A stretch of DNA of 64,000 nt from NCBI RefSeq assembly GCF_949628265.1, contig NC_088790.1, positions 2,484,545-2,548,544 of the forward strand, given 5' to 3'. Under the pieces are notes generated by a model. It was not told the DNA's origin. It did no database searches and saw only the letters and a list, made by a program, of their open reading frames with translations. Shown in pieces: positions 59,901-64,000 of this stretch (positions within the stretch are counted from its first letter, which is position 1; each line of letters starts with the position of its first letter). Source of the stretch: Cloeon dipterum. Its lineage: Eukaryota > Arthropoda > Insecta > Ephemeroptera > Baetidae. A program made the position numbers and the translations under genes.

Positions 59901-60997
59901 GACGCGACCGCTGTCGAACAGTCAGTCAGCATCAAGCAGTTCTTCGATGACACAAATGTCCACTGGGAGTGAGTCACCTCTCGTTCAAATTTTAAAATCA
60001 CAAAAAAACACTTATAAATTTGTTTCAAAGGAGCATCACCCTTGACTCGGGTCGATTCCAGTCAACAGAAGGGCTTTTCAACCCTGACGCCTGGGGTCTG
60101 GACAATCTCGGCGTCCACAAACTCGTTCACAAAGCAATCAGGGTAAGTTTGAATTGACGCCCCCTTGCTTGACGATTATTAAAATAATATTTATTTTCAA
60201 CGCAGGAATGCAGCATGGATGTGAGGAAAGAGATGACGCGAAGCATCTACCTGTCAGGTGGAGTGACCATGCTGCCTGGATTTGCGGAACGACTTCACGC
60301 GGAAGTCGACAAAGTCACGCCGAAATCGCTTCAACCCAAGGTATAAAAGATTATTTCTTACGTGGGAAAAATGGCTAAAAATACTTTGAGACGTATACTT
60401 AAACAGTTTTATTTTTTAATTTGGCTGAAAACTTGGATTAAATATAATTAAAATGCACTTAAAAGTCGAAAAATTAGATTGCATGAGATTTATTGCTCAC
60501 AATCAGAATCGAAATTGCAAGAATTTTGTTTTTGTGGACAGTTGTTAGTCTCATTGTCACAAAAGAGTGAAGATTTCCCCTCCCTAGCCGTCGTTGGGCA
60601 TTGGAAGGGGAGCAAGGGGCGAAAGAACACGCTCTCATCTCCGCTCTACTCGCAATGACAGAGGCAAACAACGCATAATCATTTTATCTCCTCTTTTCTC
60701 CAGCTGGAAAAATAAATTAGCGCGGACGCAAGTTGAACTAATTTTAAGGGATTCGGTCTAAAACACGCGTGCGCAGATGGAATTTTCGCATTTTTATTTA
60801 ATTTAATTGCTTTTTTGTGTCACAGTTACTGATATTTTACTCAATTTTGTTAGGTTCACGCATCTCCATACCGCTACCACGCGTCCTACATCGGTGCCTG
60901 CGTTCTTGCTAACTCGCCGGAAGTGGACCGGCTGAAAATCTCCAAGTGCGAATGGCAGTCTAGTGGCACAAAGTCGCTGAGCAAGTGGAATTTGTGA
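17467..60997 (+). CDS. Large PH + actin-like fusion protein with phosphotyrosine-docking cluster (longest isoform, 18 coding exons)
   Basis: Exons: 17467-17469, 30769-30894, 30956-31147, 34330-35026, 43173-43295, 48918-49031, 54970-55226, 55294-55743, 56590-56775, 56832-56918, 56973-57014, 57075-57279, 58316-58464, 58522-58795, 59707-59968, 60031-60142, 60206-60340 and 60854-60997. Every junction is GT-AG and the summed 3558 nt stay in frame: 1185 residues. Domain order: helical N-terminus (about 1-107), Ser/Gln-rich segment and tyrosine cluster (Y207-Y294), acidic disordered linkers (about 340-654), PH domain (about 678-787), actin-like domain (about 809-1185). I do not recognise the gene by name. 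PH domains bind phosphoinositides or proteins and actin folds bind nucleotide; joining both to SH2 docking sites suggests a membrane-cytoskeleton scaffold, an inference only. The poly(A) signal AATAAA is at 61247-61252. The first exon is the least certain: it supplies only ATG, in phase 0. Confidence 0.82.
18226..18424. repeat. Foldback element family E, short copy
   Basis: It starts GCCACCATTAGATGGCGCCA and ends GGTGGCGCCATCTATT, so the termini are inverted. The interior left part (CGATTTTAAACCCAATTCTG, CTGTGCATTG) matches the left arm of the larger element at 36485-36836. It looks like a deletion derivative of that family. Confidence 0.65.
18790..18836. repeat. Degenerate pentanucleotide repeat
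   Basis: Nine or so units of the form TGTAG/TGTCG/GAGTC in a row. A similar GAGCA/GAGTC run occurs at about 47632-47666 just upstream of an alternative first exon. Confidence 0.8.
19312..19725 (+). repeat. Family A tandem repeat, copy 2
   Basis: It begins with the family's unique end segment (TCTCTGTAAACAGTGACTGC, then AAGAGGGCGTAACTC) and continues with units containing AGGCGTGGCACGTG, AAGCGGGAAAATC, TTTTTACTGAAAAATCGCGG and GGGGGCGTGGTTCCTTGG. Confidence 0.8.
20480..20715. repeat. Two nested perfect inverted repeats
   Basis: A 32-bp segment (20480-20511) reappears as an exact reverse complement at 20684-20715. Immediately inside, a 22-bp segment (20625-20646) is exactly inverted at 20661-20682 with a 14-nt loop. 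No mismatch was seen in either, in contrast to the old foldbacks elsewhere in the window. The two inverted copies lie back to back, one base apart. Confidence 0.9.
22735..23045 (+). repeat. Family A tandem repeat, copy 3
   Basis: Units with GACGTGGTACGTG, GAGGGCGTGG, GAAGGCGTGGAACTTG and GAGGGGCGTGGTTTTG, spaced 90-120 bp. Confidence 0.75.
23740..24140 (+). repeat. Family A tandem repeat, copy 4
   Basis: It starts with the unique end segment (TCTCTGTGAACAGCGATCAT, then AAGAGGGCGTAAC) also seen at 19312 and, inverted, at 37600-37670. Units with GGGGGCGTG, AAGGCGTGACACGTGC and AGCGCGGGAAATTG follow. Confidence 0.8.
24990..25255. repeat. Possible degenerate foldback
   Basis: A GC-rich left part (GGGCCTTGGGCCGGGCCC, ATCGATGCCCC) and a right part containing GGGCATCGAG and TCGATCGGGG are partly reverse complementary. 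The match is weak and the ends are undefined. Confidence 0.35.
26020..26850 (-). repeat. Family A tandem repeat, copy 5 (long array)
   Basis: About seven units on the minus strand. TTTCCCGCGC occurs near 26305, 26423, 26550 and 26763. CACGCC-type blocks occur near 26446, 26571, 26687 and 26787, giving unit spacings of 100-125 bp. Confidence 0.85.
27560..27905. repeat. Foldback repeat family B, copy 3
   Basis: Left arm GGGTTCTAACCGTCAGAATT ... CCTCCCCTAGAAAGCC and right arm GGCTATCTAGGGGAGGTTGA ... GACAGTTAGAACCTGAGAT are reverse complements. The ~150-bp spacer carries a GCATTGAAGTCACGTGAAAA block shared with other copies. Confidence 0.85.
29285..29790. repeat. Foldback repeat family B, copy 4
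   Basis: It has the same arms as copy 3, a spacer with GCATTGAAGTAACGAGAACA, and an extra third arm from about 29655 (AATCTCAGGTTCTAACCATC). Confidence 0.85.
30769..31147 (+). CDS. Exons 2-3 of the large gene: helical N-terminal region
   Basis: Exons 30769-30894 (acceptor TTTGGCAG, donor GTAAAT) and 30956-31147 (acceptor TTTCAG, donor GTACCA), both phase 0 at each end, encode residues 2-107. The second exon (ALLNLVQRIQEAMGREQVLF onward) is a probable pair of amphipathic helices with several Cys and Arg. I recognise no named domain. An isolated start codon at 17467 supplies Met. This segment is absent from all three short isoforms. Confidence 0.8.
31480..31700 (-). repeat. Family D repeat, copy 2
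   Basis: On the plus strand it reads TTGAAATCCCATTTTATTTC, GGTTTCATACGCTGTTGG and CAGATCTCGACGAGAAGAAT, the inverse of 5560-5815. The copy at 46980-47190 has the same order and orientation. Confidence 0.75.
33520..33990. repeat. Foldback repeat family B, copy 5
   Basis: Here the arms are arranged outward-inward-outward: a right arm (33545-33620), a left arm (33675-33755) and another right arm (33890-33965). GAACCCGAGATTT and AAATCTCGGGTTCTAA face each other across about 45 bp. Confidence 0.85.
34330..35026 (+). CDS. Exon 4 of the large gene: SH2-docking tyrosine cluster
   Basis: A 697-nt exon (acceptor TTGCAG, donor GTCAGT, phase 0 in, phase 1 out) encodes residues 108-340. A Ser/Gln/Ala-rich part is followed by seven tyrosines in 88 residues: Y207 YENV, Y217 YENV, Y229 YDQP, Y250 YENV, Y270 YENV, Y284 YDVP and Y294 YANP. 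YxN is the known Grb2-SH2 consensus and YxxP the Crk/Abl/Nck-type consensus. The surrounding residues are acidic, as tyrosine-kinase substrates often are. GC content and codon use are far above the introns. In-frame reading upstream of 34330 is intronic. The exon is used only in the longest isoform. Confidence 0.93.
36485..36836. repeat. Foldback element family E, ~165-bp inverted arms
   Basis: Left arm from about 36489 and right arm to about 36836 are reverse complements. The termini are CCACCAACAGATGGCGCCA and, at the other end, the inverse of CCATCAATAGATAGCGCCA. Shared inner blocks are CGCTGCGATTT, ACTCAATCCTGC, GTGCATT, GTGCTGAAAACCAAAATC and CGCCGTAGAA. There is a short loop near 36640-36680 and no coding capacity: a MITE-like element. 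Confidence 0.85.
37385..37670 (-). repeat. Family A tandem repeat, copy 6
   Basis: Minus orientation with CCACACCCCCATTTAAAAAT, TTTTCCCGCGC and CACGCC blocks. It ends in the inverted unique end segment (GTTACGCCCTCTTCCAGCAT-like, then TTCCACAGAGAA). Confidence 0.8.
38510..38975 (-). repeat. Family A tandem repeat, copy 7
   Basis: About four units on the minus strand with CCACGCCCCCCATTTGAG, TTTCCCGCGCTTTGTGACAC, GTGCCACGCC and TTATCCCGCGCTTTGCC. Confidence 0.85.
41210..41248. repeat. (CT)n microsatellite
   Basis: About 19 uninterrupted CT copies within a GC-richer island of intron 4. Confidence 0.95.
41600..42640 (+). repeat. Family A tandem repeat, copy 8 (longest array, ~1 kb)
   Basis: About nine units. 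GCGCGGGAAAATCGG, TTTTACTGAGAAATCGCACG and GGGGGCGTGGTACC are clear at the start, and the units decay towards the 3' end. A pure T run of about 22 interrupts it at 41952-41973. Confidence 0.85.
42988..43088 (+). CDS. Alternative first exon 1 of the large gene (MFASRHPNCFMILG)
   Basis: An initiator-like TCAGT (42988-42992) in a GC-rich island is followed by ATG at 43049 and donor GTAAGC after 43088. The 40 coding nt end in phase 1, exactly what the exon at 43173 needs. The joined protein would start MFASRHPNCFMILG and run directly into DYGSDEDF, 859 residues in total, lacking the tyrosine cluster. The intron to exon 5 is only 84 bp. Seen: start, donor and phase. Not shown: use in a transcript. 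Confidence 0.55.
43173..43295 (+). CDS. Exon 5 of the large gene: Asp/Ser/Gly/aromatic linker
   Basis: A 123-nt exon, phase 1 at both ends, encodes 41 residues (DYGSDEDFQSGDFDLSGF and on). It can be skipped without changing frame. It is rich in Asp, Ser, Phe and Tyr and probably disordered; no domain is recognised. Acceptor GTTGCAG, donor GTTAGT. Confidence 0.88.
43560..44440. repeat. Foldback repeat family B, copy 6 (two units)
   Basis: Two successive units with arms at about 43575-43680, 43800-43890, 43935-44040, 44160-44240 and 44270-44370. GACTCGTCTTGACGTCCCCTA, GGATATCTAGGGCAGGTC and GGATATCTAGGGGAGGTTGA are the diagnostic blocks. Confidence 0.85.
45700..46300 (+). repeat. Family A tandem repeat, copy 9
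   Basis: About five units, with the best-preserved GGCGTGGCACGTGTTGCAAA (45774 on) and GGGGGCGTGG (45852, 46125) blocks. It is interrupted by the insertion at 45983-46055. Confidence 0.85.
45983..46055 (-). mobile_element. Short 5'-truncated retro-insertion inside the family A array
   Basis: A 73-bp insert splits a family A unit and is flanked by ATGTT (45978-45982 and 46056-46060). On the minus strand it is a unique 35-40 bp piece followed by an AAATAAAATAAATA-type tail, the shape of the 3' end of a LINE or SINE. Removing it restores the family A consensus across the junction. The duplication is only 5 bp, so the exact ends are uncertain. Confidence 0.6.
46980..47190 (-). repeat. Family D repeat, copy 3
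   Basis: GGACTGTCTCCTTATTTGAA, GGTTTCATGCGCTGTTGGAC and AGATATCGACGAG occur in the same order as at 31480-31700. Confidence 0.8.
47662..47829 (+). CDS. Alternative first exon 2 of the large gene: membrane-anchored start
   Basis: An initiator-like TCAGT at 47662-47666, a short 5'UTR, then ATG at 47718 and donor GTAAAA after 47829. The 112 coding nt end in phase 1. The peptide MLLIGTFLGLLTLLVSLLFL continues F-RPKLAAHKSS: about 20 hydrophobic residues followed by basic ones, a signal-anchor with the rest of the protein predicted to face the cytosol. It would splice to 48918 and give 842 residues: membrane anchor, acidic linkers, PH and actin-like domains, without the tyrosine cluster. GC-rich and clearly coding-like. 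Confidence 0.75.
48590..48790 (-). repeat. Family A tandem repeat, copy 10
   Basis: Two units on the minus strand with TTTCCCGCGTTTTGCGACAT, CACGCC, CACGTGCCACACCC and CCACGTCCCCATTTCATAAT. Confidence 0.75.
48918..49031 (+). CDS. Exon 6 of the large gene: acidic stretch
   Basis: A 114-nt exon, phase 1 at both ends, encodes residues 381-418. It contains an unbroken acidic run (EESEEEEEEDED) followed by a Ser/Thr-rich segment ending SRPSTPHG. Acceptor TTCCGCAG, donor GTAATA. It is probably disordered; the Ser clusters next to acid are typical casein-kinase-2 targets. Confidence 0.88.
49032..51514. other. Intron 6 of the large gene
   Basis: A GC-richer island lies at about 49380-49790, a foldback at 50105-50440, and AT-rich sequence elsewhere. 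A GC-rich stretch from about 51340 leads into the third alternative first exon. Confidence 0.5.
50105..50440. repeat. Foldback element, ~140-bp inverted arms (family F, copy 2)
   Basis: The left arm has GAAACCACATTTTCGTA, GAAATAATTTTTCTG and TTGGTCGCTACTGCGCATGC. The right arm carries their inverses (GCGCAGTAGCGACCAA, GGAAAAATTATTTAGAAT, TACAAAAATGTGGTTTCAAT). The centre is about 55 bp. The core CGCATGCGTCA also occurs in 10241-10609. Confidence 0.8.
51515..51596 (+). CDS. Alternative first exon 3 of the large gene
   Basis: An ATG at 51515 in a GC-rich setting opens MLSAALVFNVMRQKLSQLLE-NGTDKDLG and ends at donor GTGAGT after 51596. The 82 coding nt end in phase 1, which fits the exon at 54970. 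The product would be 794 residues. The frame is also open upstream to a GTG at 51476, but ATG is preferred. Coding-like composition and a strong donor support it; transcript evidence is lacking. Confidence 0.65.
52030..52820 (+). repeat. Foldback repeat family B, copy 7
   Basis: It has the same block order as 1600-2425: CTATCTAGGGGAGGTCATGACG, AATCTCGGGTTCTAGG, GGCTGTCTAGGGGAGACTGA, ATTAGAAGCCGAGATTCAGG, then GACCTACGATTT and CCGTAAAACCTAGAAA. This shows a conserved ~800-bp element rather than isolated arms. Confidence 0.75.
53890..54690 (+). repeat. Interspersed repeat family C, copy 2
   Basis: Three diverged units of about 270 bp, each with CCCGGAAAAGCTGTTTTAAA or similar, ACAAGCCGT, GGAAAATTTTGGAAAAT and ATTCGATTCGTCTCGCT blocks. 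It matches 11150-11765. Confidence 0.7.
54970..55743 (+). CDS. Exons 7-8 of the large gene: disordered linker with acidic and PP1-docking-like motifs
   Basis: Exons 54970-55226 (phase 1 in, phase 0 out) and 55294-55743 (phase 0) encode residues 419-654. The first is rich in Pro, Ala, Val and Glu. The second contains PSVKNLRSHFEAG (about 520-532), a repeated basic-aromatic segment, then KQVSF at 606-610, which fits the RVxF docking consensus of protein phosphatase 1, followed by the acidic run DDDEDEEEYVEP and the tail RPTTRSWDP. These exons are shared by all isoforms. Motif function is inferred from pattern alone. Confidence 0.9.
55744..56589. other. Intron 8 of the large gene
   Basis: AT-rich. 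At about 55965-56050 it has a block, ACGATTTATTTCACA then CACACCGTTGGACAG and GACGAGAGGGATCGAAA, that also occurs at 47975-48075 and partly at 20738-20805. Nothing else was seen. Confidence 0.6.
56590..57200 (+). CDS. PH domain of the large gene (exons 9-12)
   Basis: Exons 56590-56775, 56832-56918, 56973-57014 and the first part of 57075-57279 encode the PH fold at about residues 678-787. Strands begin VTIEGFLEKLPSG, then WNAWKRLYFRAKDGVLYCYR. After a Ser/Glu-rich loop (SSSEDE, about 739-745) comes HYVVVRCKNKQEKERWRLAL, whose final helix carries the near-invariant PH tryptophan, W777. The K/R residues in the first loop (SGIKKSTYW) would allow phosphoinositide binding, but specificity cannot be read from sequence. 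All four exons are phase 0 between each other, so the small 42-nt exon can be skipped in frame. Confidence 0.93.
57222..60997 (+). CDS. Actin-like domain of the large gene (exons 12-18)
   Basis: Residues about 809-1185 (377, actin itself is 375) align by eye along the whole actin fold. Phosphate-1: IIIDLGSSSTRAGI (D813, G815). Middle: DIILSVPRSFN, where actin has its TEAPLNP strand, and HQSVLALYSYNATSGVVVDIG. Phosphate-2: D956-I-G-E-R where actin has DSGDG. Then IVPINEGY. Adenosine: IYLSGGVTMLPGFAERL (S1110-G-G). C-terminus: YHASYIGACVLAN and KCEWQSSGTKSLSKWNL. The fold is therefore complete. The second phosphate loop is altered (Asp to Glu, Gly to Arg), so nucleotide hydrolysis may be weak or lost. 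Exons 57075-57279, 58316-58464, 58522-58795, 59707-59968, 60031-60142, 60206-60340 and 60854-60997 all join in frame. Confidence 0.93.
57280..58315. other. Intron 12 of the large gene
   Basis: One kilobase with a few GC-rich patches (57540-57570, 57705-57740). No repeat family of this window and no exon recognised. Confidence 0.6.
58796..59706. other. Intron 14 of the large gene
   Basis: AT-rich, with several short G-rich runs at 59200-59340 of the form AAGGGGTAGAA and TTAGGGAGGTAG. Nothing else recognised. Confidence 0.6.
60341..60853. other. Intron 17 of the large gene
   Basis: 513 bp with a GC-richer centre (60560-60660). No exon or repeat recognised. The acceptor TTTTGTTAG lies at 60845-60853. 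Confidence 0.6.
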
Positions 60998-62253
60998 GCA
61001 TTTAAACATCGTGTTTGAAGAAATCGCCTCTTGTGCTCTCCTATTCGTGTAAATATTGATTGATTGAATCAGATGTTTAGCTATTTTGTCGATTGCATTT
61101 AGAAGAAGTAAGAAAAATGATATTAATGCCTGAGTTACTTATTTTGTAAATATAATGCTACAGTTACTTGGTGTGTATTTATGACAGCATCCATCACAGT
61201 GAAATATATGTAATCTTTTTTGTCATAATGTTACTTATTTTTGGATAATAAATATACATTGATTATTGATAAGAGGGATTCAATCCGTCCAGCACCTTGG
61301 AAAATGAAAGTTAAAAATTCTTTGATCATTTTTGCGCGGGAATCCGAGAAATCAGCATTATTTAAGTGGAATTATACAGGGCGACAATTGAAAATTTTTT
61401 GAATTGTTGGATGCCATAAACAATTATTGATCGATAAACAATTTGCAATAGTAAACGAGGAACTTCCTACAGTTAAAAATTCAAATTTTGCCAATTTTCT
61501 CCAAAATTTACAGTGCTTGTACATATTTTCTTGGCCTATTCCGATTCGTCTCGTCGAGATCTGTCCAACGGTGTATGCCACTTATTGGGGAAACTCTTGG
61601 TTTTGAAATAAAATCGGATATCAAGTAAGGGTAAGGAGACAGCCAATCCCATTTGACAAGCAGAGTAACTTTCCAGCTAATTTTCTCAAAAAAAAAAAAC
61701 AAAAAAAATGCAGTGCTTCTTAGGTCGATTTAGGCTTTAACTGAATCCTAAGGTATGAGTTTATGCATTGGCAACAAGCATTTTCCAGGCTTTTGCAGTA
61801 TCATTCCTCTTTAAACGTGAAAAATCGTATTGTTAACTTATTTTTATGCTAATAATGACGTCAAATCGAAAATGAATAAGCGAAAAAGGTAGAATATTAC
61901 CTAATACCTAGCAATATGCAACAACTACTAAGTTCTTTGCCGCAGTGCGCGCCGGCACCAGCTGGGAGCATCTATGCAACACGCTATCCATGATGACGTC
62001 ACAATTAACTCCCCACTCCTTTCACTATAGCGTGACGCTATTAGCGTCTCAATCTAACCCAGAACCCAGCGGCTCAATAATGCTGAACTGATCTCCTTAA
62101 ACGACTTTACACCCCTCAACCAAAATTAAATTCTTTATTAATTCAATACACCAAATGAGACGATTTTATTTATTTACGATTTGTACACACAATACATTCA
62201 TACCTATATGCTGCGTATTGATTGCTTAGTAACCAAACGAGAAGAATTTGGGT
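60998..62253. other. 3'UTR of the large gene and intergenic region to H4
   Basis: The 3'UTR runs to about 61270 with AATAAA at 61247-61252. A family D repeat follows at 61490-61795. From about 61930 the sequence becomes more GC-rich (TGACGTCA-like site near 61994) but no gene is evident. The histone H4 transcript ends near 62250 on the minus strand. Confidence 0.6.
61490..61795 (+). repeat. Family D repeat, copy 4
   Basis: GATTCGTCTCGTCGAGATCT, GTCCAACGGTGTATG, AAATAAAATCGGATATCAAG, GGAGACAG, TTAGGTCGATTTAGGCTTTA and TGCATTGGCAACAAGCATTT parallel 5560-5815. Confidence 0.8.
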
Positions 62254-62269
62254 GGCCCTGAAAAGGGCC
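62254..62269 (-). terminator. H4 histone mRNA 3' stem-loop
   Basis: On the minus strand GGCCCTTTTCAGGGCC followed by ACCC, 29 nt after the H4 stop. It is the stem-loop-binding-protein site that directs U7-dependent 3' processing of replication-dependent histone mRNA, and is identical to the H3 one. Confidence 0.95.
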
Positions 62270-62298
62270 GATTTGTGCCAAGCTGGGGTGAAGGTAGC

Positions 62299-63232
<934 letters not shown>

Positions 63233-63257
63233 GCCGAAGAGCTTCGCGCCACAAATC

Positions 63258-63273
63258 GGCCCTTTTCAGGGCC
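63258..63273 (+). terminator. H3 histone mRNA 3' stem-loop
   Basis: GGCCCTTTTCAGGGCC followed by ACCCA, 25 nt after the H3 stop; a perfect 6-bp stem with a TTTC-type loop, as in metazoan replication-dependent histone mRNAs. Confidence 0.96.
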
Positions 63274-63964
63274 ACCCAAATTATTCTCGTTACAGTACAA
63301 AGCAATACTACCTTGGTCCTCGATAAATAACTAAAATGACCTGGTCGCTTTCATTTGATCACGCTGCGAATACTATTCTTTCACGGCGGCATAAATTATC
63401 GCAAGCTTATCTCCCTTTAACGTAATTAGCTTCGCAGCTGATTAGATTAATCTACGCAGTATTCTTTCGACGCTGATATTTCGCTCCAGAATTATTAGGA
63501 ACGTTGACAAACTTCCTGTAGCTCTAGGAATGTCCGACATTTTGACTACGCATTATTGGATATTTCGTCATTCCTGGCTAACTGAAATTACTATGAATTT
63601 TAATGACATGTGGCAAGTACTTATGTTTTGCTCAACCAGCATTGTTGATGAAACCATTTTCAGAATAAAATTCAATTATTTTAGACCGTCAGTCAGTCCT
63701 ATTACACGATAAGACGTATTTTGTTCCGCAGTAAGTCTGTAAGTTAAGAATTTTATGAATTTTGCTCAATCACGACCGTTGGAAAGCGCTTTGCGTCTTG
63801 CGACCGACGGTTGAGCGGGAAACAGATGATCGTCTGATCGAGAGCATCACGTCAGCAGCGCCACAGCCGCGCAACGGAGCTCGAAGGACCTGCCATGTAG
63901 CGACGATCCATCTGAGCGAGCTGTTTGCGCGGCTACCGAGTGGTCAACACGTCAACAGCCGAGC
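63274..63964. other. Region after H3, ending in a probable promoter
   Basis: 63274-63750 is AT-rich and I see no gene; H2A, H2B and H1 are not present. From about 63770 it becomes GC- and CpG-rich, with GAGCGGGAAA at about 63814 (E2F-like) and two tiny upstream open frames (ATGATCGTCTGA and ATGTAG at about 63829 and 63895). Confidence 0.5.
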
Positions 63965-64000
63965 ATGGCGAACGAGGGGACAAGAAAAACCAACTTTTTG
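63965..64000 (+). CDS. Possible 5' end of a further gene, cut by the window edge
   Basis: An ATG in a good context (GAGCATGGCG) opens MANEGTRKTNFL and runs off the window. The preceding 190 bp look like a CpG-rich 5'UTR or promoter. Twelve codons are too few to identify a family, and the frame could end just outside. Confidence 0.35.
   Translation, partial: MANEGTRKTNFL

Overview
The window is eukaryotic nuclear DNA, most probably from an insect or other arthropod. Five genes or gene starts have GT-AG introns, the histone H4 begins MTGRGK as in arthropods, and several putative start regions carry the arthropod initiator TCAGT. CpG is not visibly depleted. Most of the non-coding DNA is AT-rich and full of old interspersed repeats: foldback elements, a dispersed ~110-bp tandem repeat, a SINE-like insertion and a hAT-type MITE.

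Layout. 1-12193 holds no gene I can support, only repeats and a few GC-richer islands. At 12194-13226 (minus) is a TMEM69/DUF3429 mitochondrial membrane protein in three exons. It is head to head with the co-chaperone gene Sgt (13665-15401, plus, six coding exons) across a ~440-bp shared promoter region. From about 17.1 kb to 61.25 kb a single large gene runs on the plus strand. I joined 18 coding exons; every junction keeps the reading frame and the product is 1185 residues. It has a helical N-terminus, a cluster of seven tyrosine motifs (four YENV, one YDQP, one YDVP, one YANP), long acidic low-complexity linkers, a PH domain, and directly after it a full-length actin-like domain. Three further candidate first exons (43049, 47718, 51515) all end in the same splice phase. 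They would produce shorter isoforms that keep PH plus actin and drop the tyrosine cluster; one adds a membrane anchor. I do not recognise this gene by name and regard it as the main discovery of the window.

At 62254-63273 lies a divergent histone H4/H3 pair with a shared ~210-bp promoter and identical 3' stem-loops. The window ends in what looks like the 5' end of another plus-strand gene (ATG at 63965).

How it fits together: TMEM69 and Sgt are housekeeping genes sharing a promoter, and the histone pair is S-phase regulated. The large gene combines phosphotyrosine docking, membrane-lipid binding and an actin fold in one polypeptide, so a signalling scaffold at the membrane-cytoskeleton interface is a reasonable inference, not something the sequence proves. 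All exon coordinates come from reading splice sites by eye; no alignment or transcript data were available.
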